NCBI RefSeq assembly: GCF_965227365.1
Contig: NZ_OZ245754.1
Coordinates: 3,534,001-3,598,000 of the forward strand
DNA: 64,000 nt
Source: Hwanghaeella sp965227365
GTDB lineage: Bacteria > Pseudomonadota > Alphaproteobacteria > UBA8366 > Aestuariispiraceae
Direction: 5' to 3'
The notes under the pieces were generated by a model, which saw nothing but the letters and a program-made list of their open reading frames with translations, ran no database searches and was not told where the DNA came from. Of the stretch, positions 1-8,652 are shown one piece after another (the first letter of the stretch is position 1; every line of letters starts with the position of its first letter). The position numbers and the translations under genes are program-made.

Positions 1-256
1 CGTCATGCACCAGCGAATAACAATGCACCAGTTCGATCGCAGCGGCTGCCCGCAACGCCGACCGCTCGGAAACGCTGAACAGTTTGGACGTCTGTAAGGT
101 CAGAAACGGGCGCAACCGTTTGCCGCCGCCCAGCACGCTGTAGCGCATCGCGTCGATAAGGCGCTGTTCCGGCGCGGTGTCGGTCGTCAGGATCCGGTCC
201 AGTTCCCCTTCCACGCGCTCCGCGGCGCCGCGCAAGGCGAGTTCGAAATCATCCAT
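1..256 (-). CDS. ispA: Polyprenyl (farnesyl) diphosphate synthase, partial, C-terminus off the left edge
   Basis: The first 85 residues of a polyprenyl synthetase are visible, starting at an ATG at 256. The GGGKRLRP motif that binds isopentenyl diphosphate is present, and the window ends at LVHD, the beginning of the first aspartate-rich motif. In this family the enzyme condenses isopentenyl and dimethylallyl/geranyl diphosphate into farnesyl diphosphate in the cytoplasm. The gene lies 60 nt downstream of xseB on the same strand; xseB-ispA(-dxs) is a common proteobacterial order, which favours ispA over a longer-chain synthase. A second synthase of this fold (36782-37804) supplies the long chain. 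Most of the protein is outside the window. Confidence 0.85.
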   Translation of the reverse strand, partial: MDDFELALRGAAERVEGELDRILTTDTAPEQRLIDAMRYSVLGGGKRLRPFLTLQTSKLFSVSERSALRAAAAIELVHCYSLVHD

Positions 257-316
257 CGCATCTATCCAAGAAAGGGAGTTAACAGGCAGGCCGGCGCAAG
301 ACCGGGCAAGGGAGGA

Positions 317-559
317 TCATTCCATATCCGCCGTCACGGTCGCGACGGTCCCGTCGGCCGAAACGGTGATCTTGTCGACGCGCGCCTTGGCTTCGTCGAG
401 TTTCTTCTGGCAATGCTGCTTCAACAAGGCGCCGCGCTCATAGGCTTCAATGGCGCCGTCCAAACTGGCGTCGCCCTCTTCCAATTTCCGGACAAGCCCC
501 TCCAGTTCCGCTAAAGCCTTTTCGAAACTCAGCCCGGGGATATCACTATTGTCGGGCAT
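317..559 (-). CDS. xseB: Exodeoxyribonuclease VII small subunit
   Basis: An 80-residue protein with the XseB pattern: SFEKALAELEGLVRKLEEGD near the N-terminus, then LDGAIEAYERGALLKQHCQKKLDEAKARVDKI. Two helices form a coiled-coil hairpin in this family; several copies bind one XseA and together degrade single-stranded DNA bidirectionally. Length is normal for the family. It is the first gene of an apparent xseB-ispA operon running leftward, and it is divergent from the deacetylase-like gene at 769. xseA is not in the window. Confidence 0.93.
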   Translation of the reverse strand: MPDNSDIPGLSFEKALAELEGLVRKLEEGDASLDGAIEAYERGALLKQHCQKKLDEAKARVDKITVSADGTVATVTADME

Positions 560-768
560 TCGTATCCCTTCCCGTCTTGTTCAGAACGGCCATCGCTACA
601 CGATTCATCGGCACGACGGCATAATTGTCGGAAGTGGCGGTTATAGTCCCGCGACGACACCCGGCGCAATGTTCGTTCGGTCGGCCGCCCGGCCCACCGA
701 AAACCACTTGCCGTTTTGAAGATATACGTTCTTGCCCCCGGCGACGGTTTGGGTTGAAACTCGGCGCC

Positions 769-1698
769 ATGACAACAGCACTCTTCTGGCATCCGTCCTG
801 CCGCGAGCACAATATGGGGGCAGGCCATCCCGAGCAGCCCGCCCGTCTGGATTCCGTCCTTGTCGCCCTGGAAGCGGAGGAATTCGACGAACTGGAACGT
901 GTCGAGGCCCCACGAGCAACGCGCGAACAGATCCTGCGTTGCCATCCTGCGTCCCATGTCGACGACATTCTGGGATCGGTGCCGGAAAACGGCATTGTCC
1001 GGCTTGACGCCGACACCTCTCTGTCACCGGGGTCGGGCGAAGCGTCCCTGCGCGCGGCCGGCGCCGCCGTGGCCGCGGTCGATGCAGTCATGTCCGGCAA
1101 GTATCACAATGCGTTCTGTGCGGTCCGTCCGCCCGGCCATCACGCCGAACCACAGCACGCGATGGGATTCTGTCTGTTCAACAACATTGCGATCGGCGCA
1201 GAACACGCGATTGCGGTCCACGGCGCGGACCGGGTCGCCGTTGTTGATTTCGACGTCCATCACGGCAATGGAACGCAGGCGATGTTCGCGCGAAAACCGA
1301 ACATGTTTTTCGCATCATCCCATCAAATGCCGCTCTACCCCGGCACCGGGCAGGAGTCGGAACGCGGCGTGGCCGGAAACATCGTCAACGTTGCCTTGCC
1401 GCCTCAGTCCGGCGGCGAGGAATTCCGGATCGCGTTCGAGGTCCGGATTCTCCCCGCCCTTCGGGATTTCAAACCCGATTTGCTGATGATTTCCGCCGGG
1501 TTCGACGCACATCGCGACGATCCGCTGGCGAACCTCAATCTGGTGGAAGACGACTATAATTGGGCAACTTCGGTGCTGGCCGAAGTCGCCGATGAAACAT
1601 GCGGCGGCAAGATCGTTTCCACGCTTGAAGGCGGCTATGACCTCGGTGCTCTTGGCCGGTCGGCCGCGGCTCATGTCAGGGCGCTGATGGCCGCCTGA
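769..1698 (+). CDS. Histone deacetylase family (acetoin utilization/acetylpolyamine amidohydrolase-like) protein
   Basis: A 309-residue zinc hydrolase of the arginase/deacetylase fold. The catalytic His pair is in RPPGHHAEP, the zinc ligands in VDFDVHHGNGT and SAGFDAHRDDP, and the C-terminal glycine loop in LEGGYD. Members remove acetyl groups from lysine or polyamine amides in the cytoplasm; the natural substrate cannot be read from the sequence. The reading frame is open upstream to 625, but the ATG at 769 gives MTTALFWHPSC, where similarity to the family begins, so I use that start. It stands alone between xseB and the RND genes. Confidence 0.85.
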   Translation: MTTALFWHPSCREHNMGAGHPEQPARLDSVLVALEAEEFDELERVEAPRATREQILRCHPASHVDDILGSVPENGIVRLDADTSLSPGSGEASLRAAGAAVAAVDAVMSGKYHNAFCAVRPPGHHAEPQHAMGFCLFNNIAIGAEHAIAVHGADRVAVVDFDVHHGNGTQAMFARKPNMFFASSHQMPLYPGTGQESERGVAGNIVNVALPPQSGGEEFRIAFEVRILPALRDFKPDLLMISAGFDAHRDDPLANLNLVEDDYNWATSVLAEVADETCGGKIVSTLEGGYDLGALGRSAAAHVRALMAA

Positions 1699-1730
1699 CG
1701 AGGCCGCTATCCCGCGCCCCCGGCGCCGCC

Positions 1731-1746
1731 GATGCAATATTGCATC
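1731..1746. promoter_or_regulatory. Perfect 16-bp palindrome upstream of RND efflux operon
   Basis: GATGCAATATTGCATC reads the same on both strands. It lies about 190 bp upstream of the adaptor-gene start and just ahead of a possible sigma70-like element (TTGACC at 1753-1758, TATGTC at 1775-1780, 16-nt spacer). A regulator operator is the natural guess because efflux operons are usually repressed or activated locally, but no regulator gene is adjacent on this side. Confidence 0.35.
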
Positions 1747-1937
1747 CTGGCTTTGACCTCGCTTTGTACTATCCTATGTCATGCTTCCGGGGTATTAGCC
1801 AGGAAGGACGGGAACGCACTGAGGCGTTGGAACTGAGCGGAAACGGGATCGGGTTGGGATTGCAGCCAAGCCTGTAATCGACCTTTCTTGCTCGTTCCGA
1901 TCCATTGGTTACCGCGAGAAGATTACCGGGAGATCGC

Positions 1938-3083
1938 ATGAACCTCACAGCAAGAGCGGTTCTTGGGCTGGCGTTGGGCTTTACCGTCCTCCTCGCGCCC
2001 GAGGCCCCGGCCCAAGCGCAAGGCGGGCCTTCGACAGTTTTTGTCGATCCGGTGATCGATGAACCGCTCACCCAGACGTCTCCGGTTCTCGGGCGGTTGG
2101 TGGCACGCCAGCGCGGCGTCGTGGCGGCGCTGACACGCGGCCCGGTCAGCGAAGTGACCGTCGATGCCGGCGACCGGGTCGCGGCAGGGGATATCATCCT
2201 ACGCATCGCTCTGGACAGGATCAGCCAGACACGCAATCTGAGCGCCGCCCAGGTCGACCTGGCCCGTGCGCGGGTCGCTACCGCCAAGGCGGAACTGGAA
2301 CTGGCCAATCTCGAACTGGTGCGATTGGAGCGTTTGCGACAGTCGGCCGCCTTTTCGCAAGCCCGCTACGATGACCAGGCAAAGGCCGTTCAAACCAAAA
2401 TAAGCGAGGTTGGAGAAGCGGAAGCAGCCGTCGCCGCGGCGATCGCCGATCTGCGGATTGCAGAAATCGACGTTCGCCTCGCTGAAGTGCGCGCGCCCTA
2501 TGACGGCGTCATCATCGAACGGCACACACAGCGCGGCGCCTATGTGAATGTCGGCGACCCGGTCGTCACCATGATCAACGATCAGGACCTGGAAGTCGCT
2601 GCCGAGGTCCCCTCGAACAGAATTGCCGGTCTGCTGCCGGGCCGTTCGGTCCGCGTATCTTTCGGCCCGGACCGGACGGTGGATGCCTTCGTCCGCGCGG
2701 TCATTCCGGAGGAAAACGGCCTGACCCGGACACGGTCCGTTCGTTTTACGCCGGCCCTGGACGAATTGTTGGGCAACAGCGATCAGCCACTTGCCGCCAA
2801 TCAATCGGTGACGGTGCAGGTACCGGTCAGCACGCTCAGGAACGTGATTTCCGTTCACAAGGACGCGGTCATCCCGCGCGGTGCCGGAAACATCGTTTTC
2901 GTGGCCGAGGACGGCAAGGCACAGCCGCGCCCCGTCAAGCTCGGCGGCGCGGTCGGCGCGCGCTTCATTGTGTTGGACGGCTTGAAGGTCGGCGATCTGA
3001 CCATCGTGCGTGGCAATGAGCGCCTGCGGCCCGGACAGGACATCACGATCAACAGCGCCACCGAGGCTGGAAACGCGAGTTGA
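1938..3083 (+). CDS. RND efflux periplasmic adaptor (membrane fusion protein)
   Basis: A 381-residue HlyD/AcrA-like adaptor. Residues 1-28 form a signal peptide ending near APAQAQ. A barrel-sandwich half-motif around VTVDAGDRVAAGDIIL is followed by an alpha-helical hairpin (about residues 85-180) and the returning half VRAPYDGVIIERHTQRG; a beta-barrel region follows. The ATG at 1938 has a GGGAGA Shine-Dalgarno sequence and opens directly into the signal peptide; an upstream in-frame TTG at 1905 is less likely. The permease follows after 68 nt. The adaptor links the inner-membrane pump to an outer-membrane channel, which is not encoded here. Confidence 0.9.
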   Translation: MNLTARAVLGLALGFTVLLAPEAPAQAQGGPSTVFVDPVIDEPLTQTSPVLGRLVARQRGVVAALTRGPVSEVTVDAGDRVAAGDIILRIALDRISQTRNLSAAQVDLARARVATAKAELELANLELVRLERLRQSAAFSQARYDDQAKAVQTKISEVGEAEAAVAAAIADLRIAEIDVRLAEVRAPYDGVIIERHTQRGAYVNVGDPVVTMINDQDLEVAAEVPSNRIAGLLPGRSVRVSFGPDRTVDAFVRAVIPEENGLTRTRSVRFTPALDELLGNSDQPLAANQSVTVQVPVSTLRNVISVHKDAVIPRGAGNIVFVAEDGKAQPRPVKLGGAVGARFIVLDGLKVGDLTIVRGNERLRPGQDITINSATEAGNAS

Positions 3084-3103
3084 CCGCGAACAGAAGACGC
3101 AGG

Positions 3104-3133
3104 GCAACACACCGCAAGGCAGCACACCGCAGC
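3104..3133 (+). repeat. Two tandem 15-bp imperfect repeats between adaptor and permease genes
   Basis: GCAACACACCGCAAG is followed directly by GCAGCACACCGCAGC, and a third, decayed unit beginning GCAGAGTAAGGCAC carries the ribosome-binding sequence of the permease gene. The repeat sits in the 68-nt spacer of the operon and is probably a slippage product; variation in copy number would change the adaptor-permease spacing. Confidence 0.5.
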
Positions 3134-3151
3134 GCAGAGTAAGGCACGGCA

Positions 3152-6100
3152 ATGGATCTCATCCGCATCTCCATCGAACGACCCGTCGCGGTCATCTCGG
3201 CCGTCCTAATGGCGGTGATGTTCGGGGTCGTCGCGGCGAACACGATCCCCATCCAATTGGCGCCTGACGTCCGCAACCCGGTGATCAGTATCCGCACGGC
3301 CTGGTTCGGCGCGGCACCGGCGGAAATCGAGCGCGAAGTCTTGAACGAACAGGAGGAAGTCCTTCAAGGCCTGGAGGGCCTGGACAAGATGACCAGCCAG
3401 GTCCAGGACGGACGGGCGGACATCACGCTGGAATTCGCAGTCGGCACGGATATGAGCCGCGCCCTGCTGTTGACGGCGAACCAGTTGGATCGCGTTCCGG
3501 GCTATCCCGAGGAAGTCGACGAACCGGTTCTCAGCACATCGGGAAGCGACGACAATCCGATCGCCTGGTTCAGGGTCATTCCCGCCCCCGGCAACGACAG
3601 CAACATCCACACCTATGGCGACTTCGTCGAAGACGTGATCAAGGATCGCCTGGAACGCGTCCCCGGCGTTGCCGATGTGAACTATTTCGGCGGCGGCCCG
3701 CGCGAGATGCACATCACCGTCGACCCCGAATACATGGCGCAATACGGGCTTACCGTATCCGATGTCGTGGCGACGCTTCAGCGTGCAAACGCATCCGTTT
3801 CGGGCGGTGACGTCGAAGAGGGGAAACGGCGCTACGTCGTACGTACCGACAATGATTTCTCCACCCCCGAGGATGTCGGCAAGGTGGTTCTGCGCAGTTG
3901 GAGCAATCCGGAAACCGGCCGTGTCAGCCGTGTTACCGTCGGCGACATAGCCCAAGTCGACTTCGGTTATCGGAAAGCCACCGCAACCATCCGCGCCAAC
4001 GGCGAATACGCCATCGCCCTGAACGCGACGCGCGAGACCGGCGCGAATGTCATCGAGACAATGAAAGGCATCAAGGCTGCGGTCGCCGAGTTGAACGAAT
4101 ACGCCCTGCCGAACCAGCGGTTGGAGATGTATCAGGTCTATGATGAGACCGTGTATATCAACTCGGCCATCGACCTCGTGACCCAGAACATTTGGGTCGG
4201 CGGCCTGCTCGCCGCGGCGATCCTGATGATCTTCCTTCGATCGGTCCGGGCAACGCTCGTCATCGCGCTGGCCATTCCCGTCTCGGTCATTGCCTCCTTT
4301 GTCGCGATGGCGGCCTTGGGCCGTTCCCTCAACGTCGTCAGTCTGGCCGGCATCGCCTTCGCGGTCGGCATGGTGGTCGATGCGGCGATCGTGGTATTGG
4401 AAAACATCTACCGGCTTCGTCAATCCGGCGTCCCGGCAGCTGAAGCCGCCTATAAGGGCGCACAGCAGGTTTGGGGCGCCATTTTCGTTTCGGCCCTGAC
4501 GACCGTCATGGTATTCATCCCGATCCTGACCATGGAACAGGAAATCGGTCAGCTGTTCCGTGACATCGCCGTGGCGATCTCCGTTTCGGTCATGCTCTCG
4601 CTGCTGGTTTCCATCACCGTCATCCCGGCCCTGTCCAACCGACTGCTCGGCGGGCAAATGTCCGGCAAGGGCAAGAAGGTTGCCGATCTTCCTGTCTTCA
4701 ACGTCATCGCGTGGCTGTTCACCCACACGCTGGGTCCCGTCGTCGACGCGTTCGGCCGGGGCTTCGCCGCGGCGACGGTCCGATTGACGCGCGCGGTGGT
4801 CGCCAGCCGGAAGCTGGCCTTCCTGCTGGTCGTCGGCATCACGGCGGGCGCCGGCACGATATCCTGGGTCTTCCTGCCGGACCTGGATTATCTGCCGGAC
4901 GGGAACCGCAATCTGATGTTCGGATTCGTCCTGCCGCCGCCGGGCTACAATCTGGAAACCATGCGGGGGATCGGACAGGCGGTGGAGGATAGTGTCCGCC
5001 CGCTGTTCCCGGGTGAGTCCGGACCGGAACCGAATCCGGACGGATTGCCGAAAATCGAGAACTTCTTCTTCGTCGCGACCGAGAGCCGGACCTTCGTCGG
5101 CGCAAGCACGGTCGACCCGACCGAAGTCGCGAAACTGAAAGGCGTCCTGTCCGAAGCCGTCGACCAGGAACCCGGCACATTGAGCTTCTTCCGTCAGGCT
5201 TCCCTGTTCGGCCGCGGCGTCGGCGGGTCCAGGTCGGTCGATATCGATATTTCCGGCCCGGACCTTGGTCAGATCATCGACACCGCCCAAAGGACGTTCG
5301 GACTGGTCATCCAGGCTTTTCCCTTCCACGAGGGAAATCAAGTCCGGCCCATTCCCGGTTTGTCCCTGGGCGCGCCGGAAGTCCGCGTCATACCGGACCC
5401 CGTCGCCCTGTCCGACAACGGCCTGACGGCAACAGAACTGGGCCTGACCATCGATACCTTCAATGACGGCTTGCGGGTCGACGAGATCACGGTCGGCAGC
5501 GATTTGATGGACCTGATGCTGAAAGGTCCGGACATCAAGGTGACCGAAACGCAGGGGATCGGCGATCTGCCGGTCGTGACGCGGTCGGGCACGATCGTTC
5601 CCGTTTCCTCCCTGGCCGATGTGGCGGTGACCGCCGGCCCGACCCAGATCCGGCACGTTGAAAGCCGCCGCACCGTCACCCTGCAGGTCAGCCCGAGAAA
5701 CGACATCGCCCTGGGCGGCGCGCTGGAGACGTTACAAAGCGAGGTCGTCGAGCCGCTTCGGGAACAGGGGCTTCCGCCCGGTGTATCCATCCGCCTATCC
5801 GGCACAGCGGACAAACTGTCGGAGGCGGTCGAAATCATGCGCCTGGACTTGATCCTGGCCTTGATCATCGTCTTCCTGGTGATGGCGGTCCTGTTCGAAA
5901 GCTTTCTTTATCCGATGGTCATCGTCTTCTCGGTGCCGTTGGCGACCGCGGGCGGGCTGATCGGCTTGAAGATCCTGAACCTCTATACGTTCCAAGCGTT
6001 GGACACATTGACCATGCTGGGCTTCGTGATCCTGATCGGAATCGTGGTCAACAATGCTATTTTGATCGTGCATCAAACGCTTTATCACCTGCGCGACGAA

Positions 6101-6433
6101 GGCCTGACGCCACAGGATGCGATTGTCGAAGCAACGCGAAACCGGATCCGGCCGATCTTCATGTCCACGCTGACCAGCGTTTTCGGGATGCTGCCCCTGG
6201 TCGTCTTTCCGGGCGCGGGGTCGGAAATCTACAAAGGCCTCGGCTCGGTCGTGGTCGGCGGACTTTCCCTATCAGCGGTAGTGACTTTGGGAGTCGTGCC
6301 GCCGCTTCTTTCGCTGATTTCAGGACTGATGAGCAAACCTGTCGAGGAAGGTGAAACAGACCGAAACCAACTTGGCGATTCCGTGAAAGATGACAAAAAT
6401 CCGACAGGCAAAATCGACCAACCCGCAGAGTAG
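3152..6433 (+). CDS. RND family efflux transporter permease
   Basis: A 1093-residue AcrB-like inner-membrane pump with 12 expected membrane segments and two large periplasmic loops. It starts MDLIRISIERPVAV, the usual first amphipathic helix and TM1. The TM4 motif reads GMVVDAAIVVLENIYR, so only the first of the two AcrB proton-relay aspartates (D407/D408) is kept. The TM10 segment reads GIVVNNAILIVHQT, with Asn where AcrB has Lys940. A charged cytoplasmic tail of about 35 residues ends the protein. It exports substrates by proton antiport together with the adaptor encoded just upstream. The substrate is unknown; the altered relay fits an RND branch distinct from AcrB proper. Confidence 0.93.
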   Translation: MDLIRISIERPVAVISAVLMAVMFGVVAANTIPIQLAPDVRNPVISIRTAWFGAAPAEIEREVLNEQEEVLQGLEGLDKMTSQVQDGRADITLEFAVGTDMSRALLLTANQLDRVPGYPEEVDEPVLSTSGSDDNPIAWFRVIPAPGNDSNIHTYGDFVEDVIKDRLERVPGVADVNYFGGGPREMHITVDPEYMAQYGLTVSDVVATLQRANASVSGGDVEEGKRRYVVRTDNDFSTPEDVGKVVLRSWSNPETGRVSRVTVGDIAQVDFGYRKATATIRANGEYAIALNATRETGANVIETMKGIKAAVAELNEYALPNQRLEMYQVYDETVYINSAIDLVTQNIWVGGLLAAAILMIFLRSVRATLVIALAIPVSVIASFVAMAALGRSLNVVSLAGIAFAVGMVVDAAIVVLENIYRLRQSGVPAAEAAYKGAQQVWGAIFVSALTTVMVFIPILTMEQEIGQLFRDIAVAISVSVMLSLLVSITVIPALSNRLLGGQMSGKGKKVADLPVFNVIAWLFTHTLGPVVDAFGRGFAAATVRLTRAVVASRKLAFLLVVGITAGAGTISWVFLPDLDYLPDGNRNLMFGFVLPPPGYNLETMRGIGQAVEDSVRPLFPGESGPEPNPDGLPKIENFFFVATESRTFVGASTVDPTEVAKLKGVLSEAVDQEPGTLSFFRQASLFGRGVGGSRSVDIDISGPDLGQIIDTAQRTFGLVIQAFPFHEGNQVRPIPGLSLGAPEVRVIPDPVALSDNGLTATELGLTIDTFNDGLRVDEITVGSDLMDLMLKGPDIKVTETQGIGDLPVVTRSGTIVPVSSLADVAVTAGPTQIRHVESRRTVTLQVSPRNDIALGGALETLQSEVVEPLREQGLPPGVSIRLSGTADKLSEAVEIMRLDLILALIIVFLVMAVLFESFLYPMVIVFSVPLATAGGLIGLKILNLYTFQALDTLTMLGFVILIGIVVNNAILIVHQTLYHLRDEGLTPQDAIVEATRNRIRPIFMSTLTSVFGMLPLVVFPGAGSEIYKGLGSVVVGGLSLSAVVTLGVVPPLLSLISGLMSKPVEEGETDRNQLGDSVKDDKNPTGKIDQPAE

Positions 6434-6465
6434 AAATCAACGCGGTATCGACATCCTAATAAAGA

Positions 6466-6488
6466 CTAATATTTATTCGTAATATTAG
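6466..6488. promoter_or_regulatory. AT-rich inverted repeat, candidate ArsR-family operator
   Basis: CTAATATT-TATTCGT-AATATTAG has perfect 8-bp arms. AT-rich inverted repeats upstream of their own gene are typical ArsR/SmtB operators, and the ArsR gene starts at 6752. The distance of more than 250 bp is long for simple autorepression, so it could alternatively act on the end of the RND transcript. Confidence 0.3.
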
Positions 6489-6605
6489 AAGGTTACCGAG
6501 AATCTGAAGAATCGATTAATTTTTTCTAAATTTTTTTGCGCAGTTCATGATTCCCTAGTACGAATTGAGGGCGGCTGCGGTTATCGCCTTCTTATGTCCC
6601 GTTAT

Positions 6606-6619
6606 TCACGAATCCGTGA
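6606..6619. promoter_or_regulatory. Hyphenated palindrome TCACG-N4-CGTGA upstream of arsR-type gene
   Basis: TCACGAATCCGTGA has 5-bp arms around AATC and lies about 130 bp before the ArsR start. It is a candidate regulator site by form and position only. Confidence 0.25.
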
Positions 6620-6751
6620 TATGGTTGGATCCAGACGGCAGGGAATCAGTTTGGCCGTTTGTGGGAGGGTCGCGCCAAGGTTGTCGCGACCTTACGGATT
6701 TGCGCCATTTTTTGAATACGGCGAGGGGTCGCCTAGGCGTGGGAGGCATAA

Positions 6752-7105
6752 ATGTCAGAATCAACTGTGTCGGCACATTTGGTCGATATCGTTACCTTGT
6801 TGAAAGCAATGGGGAATGAACGTCGGTTCGAAATTCTCCATTACCTCTCTGAAGAGGAAAAAGCAGTCGGAGAGTTGGAGGAACTGGTTGGCTTGAGCCA
6901 ATCGGCCCTTTCCCAACATCTGGCCCGTCTCAGAAGGGACGGAATGGTCAAGACGCGGCGAGACGCGCAAAAAATCTACTATTCGCTCTCGGATCCCCGT
7001 GTTTCGCATCTGTTGACCTGCCTTGTGTCCATGCATGGCGTCGACACGGACAGCGACAACGTGGTGGTGGGCGGAGAGTCCGTTACGGTATTGCGCACCG
7101 CATAA
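6752..7105 (+). CDS. ArsR/SmtB-family winged-helix transcriptional regulator
   Basis: A 117-residue winged helix-turn-helix protein. The recognition helix region reads LVGLSQSALSQHLARLRRDGMV, preceded by the family-typical LLKAMGNERRFEILHYL and followed by the wing VKTRRDAQKIYYSL. The ELCVCDL metal-site cysteines of ArsR/SmtB are missing and only one cysteine (CLV near residue 90) is present, so metal or persulfide sensing through a cysteine pair is unlikely. A strong GGGAGG Shine-Dalgarno sequence lies 6 nt before the ATG. It is co-directional with the RND genes; control of those genes or of itself is an inference. Confidence 0.88.
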   Translation: MSESTVSAHLVDIVTLLKAMGNERRFEILHYLSEEEKAVGELEELVGLSQSALSQHLARLRRDGMVKTRRDAQKIYYSLSDPRVSHLLTCLVSMHGVDTDSDNVVVGGESVTVLRTA

Positions 7106-7465
7106 GGTCATTTCCAAGCCATGGTCCGGGCTTGCCTGTTCGGATCATGGTTGGGAATGCGCCATCTGTCTGATTTTGACAGACGGGTACGGCCTCCGCC
7201 AACGGCCGTCGGACACTCCTAACATAAGTATTTTGTTCTAAATCGATCCGTTCTCGGTTGCGTGCGGCGATGGGATTCGCCAATCTGTTATCGGGCGGGT
7301 CGGAAGGCGTAAGTGTCTGCAGAATCAGCGGGGTATCCAGTCACCGTTGAGGGCTTCCGTAGAGACCGCCAAGCCGAGCCACATAACAGACAAGGCCCTG
7401 ACGCCAATCGCTGTTTTCGGATAGAATTTTCGGCGGAATGTGTCGGGGCTTTCAAGAGAGTTCGT
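7106..7465. other. Intergenic spacer between ArsR and DUF2336 genes
   Basis: The 360-bp spacer contains two small hairpins: 7165-7183 (TCTGTC, 7-nt loop, GACAGA) and 7189-7209 (ACGGCC, 9-nt loop, GGCCGT). Neither has a following T-run. An AT-rich stretch near 7218-7240 could hold the promoter for the DUF2336 gene. The DUF2336 frame is open through part of this spacer from 7313, but that segment has no recognisable domain and I treat it as non-coding. Confidence 0.45.
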
Positions 7466-8602
7466 ATGGCAGGAAATCTCAATCACGATGACGTAGCGCG
7501 CCTGATGTCGGATCCGTCGCCGGAAAACCGAGCGTCGACGGCCCAAAAGGTCGCGCAGCAGTTCGGAGAGGGTGCACTCACCGAAGCTGAAGGCAAACTC
7601 GCAGAAGAGATCTTCAGCATCATGGTGAAAGACGCGGAGGAACGCGTCCGCGAGGCCTTGGCGAAGAACCTGCAATCCGCGCCGAACCTGCCACACGATC
7701 TGGCCGCTCAATTGGCGGGCGACACCAGCGACAATGTCGCTTTACCCATCATTCGATATTCCGAAGTTCTGACGGAAGACGATCTGCTGAATATCGTTCG
7801 CACCCAACCCGGCGCCAGACAGGTGGCCGTTGCGGAACGCCCGGCTGTCTCCGAAGCCGTTTCCGAAGCCATTGTCGAACATGGCACCGAAGATGCGGTC
7901 GTCAGCCTCGTCTCCAACGAAGGCGCGCAAATTTCCGACGCCTCCTTGGAAAAGGTCGTCGAAAAACACGGCGAAGTCGAACGGATCCAGAAGCCGTTGG
8001 TACATCGCGACCGGCTACCGGTATCCGTTGCCGAAAAACTTGTTTCCAAGATTTCCGACGAATTGAAGACCTATTTGGTCACCCATCACGATCTGCCCGA
8101 GCAACTGGCCGCGGATTTGATCCTGCAAACCAGGGAACGCGCGACAATCGGACTGGTTTCCGACGGCGCGAGCGAAGAAGACCTGGTCATTCTGGTCAAG
8201 CAGATGCGTGACACGGGGCGGCTGACGCCGTCGATCATCCTGCGGGCGCTTTGCGTTGGCGATATGCCGTTCTTTGAAGTCGCGATCGCCCTTCTGGCCG
8301 ATGTGCCGATAAAGAATGCCCGCGTTCTTATCCACGACGAAGGCGATTTGGGCCTTCGTTCGCTTTACGACAAGGCAGGCCTGCCGCGTCAGCTTTATGT
8401 CGCCTTCCGGTCGGCGGTCGACTTGAACGTCGATGCCGAAGCTGAGCGTACCGACGACGACCCCGAGCAATTGATGCGCAGAATGCTGGAACGCGTCCTG
8501 ACTGTTCCGGATGATGAGGCGGAGGTTTATGCCGACGCCGATGTCGAGTATCTGCTCGCCAAGTTCAACAAGATCGAGAAGCGGCCCGGCCCGGCCTTTT
8601 GA
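7466..8602 (+). CDS. DUF2336 domain-containing protein
   Basis: A 378-residue, strongly helical protein of the DUF2336 family, found almost only in alphaproteobacteria. It begins MAGNLNHDDVARLMSDPS and shows repeated helical units such as AEEIFSIMVKDAEERVREAL and LPHDLAAQLAGDTSDNVALP, resembling HEAT-like repeats. No catalytic motif, signal peptide or membrane segment is visible. The ATG at 7466 follows AAGAGAG at a usual distance; an open frame upstream to 7313 is probably not translated. Its biochemical role is unknown. It is flanked by the ArsR gene and a convergent HAD phosphatase. Confidence 0.8.
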   Translation: MAGNLNHDDVARLMSDPSPENRASTAQKVAQQFGEGALTEAEGKLAEEIFSIMVKDAEERVREALAKNLQSAPNLPHDLAAQLAGDTSDNVALPIIRYSEVLTEDDLLNIVRTQPGARQVAVAERPAVSEAVSEAIVEHGTEDAVVSLVSNEGAQISDASLEKVVEKHGEVERIQKPLVHRDRLPVSVAEKLVSKISDELKTYLVTHHDLPEQLAADLILQTRERATIGLVSDGASEEDLVILVKQMRDTGRLTPSIILRALCVGDMPFFEVAIALLADVPIKNARVLIHDEGDLGLRSLYDKAGLPRQLYVAFRSAVDLNVDAEAERTDDDPEQLMRRMLERVLTVPDDEAEVYADADVEYLLAKFNKIEKRPGPAF

Positions 8603-8652
8603 CTGGCCGACTCTATCGCCGATCTGTTCCCGGAAGACGCGGCATCGTCCCG

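Larger units (their letters stand above)
6434..6751. other. Intergenic spacer, AT-rich with three inverted repeats, upstream of arsR-type gene
   Basis: The 318-bp spacer is markedly richer in A and T than its surroundings, with T-runs near 6520-6540. It holds three inverted repeats: 6466-6488 (CTAATATT, 7-nt loop, AATATTAG), 6606-6619 (TCACG AATC CGTGA) and 6668-6691 (GGTCGCG, 10-nt loop, CGCGACC). None is followed by a clean U-tract, so I do not call a terminator. No coding sequence is supported here. Confidence 0.5.

Noticed and set aside
3206..5656. 816-codon open frame on the minus strand inside the RND permease gene
   Set aside because: It is antisense to a well-supported permease, is rich in Asp, His, Arg and Gly as expected from high-GC codon shadows, and shows no domain.
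6466..6545. Intrinsic terminator after the RND operon
   Set aside because: The AT-rich repeat at 6466-6488 is weak and the T-runs are more than 35 nt away, so the two do not make a terminator.
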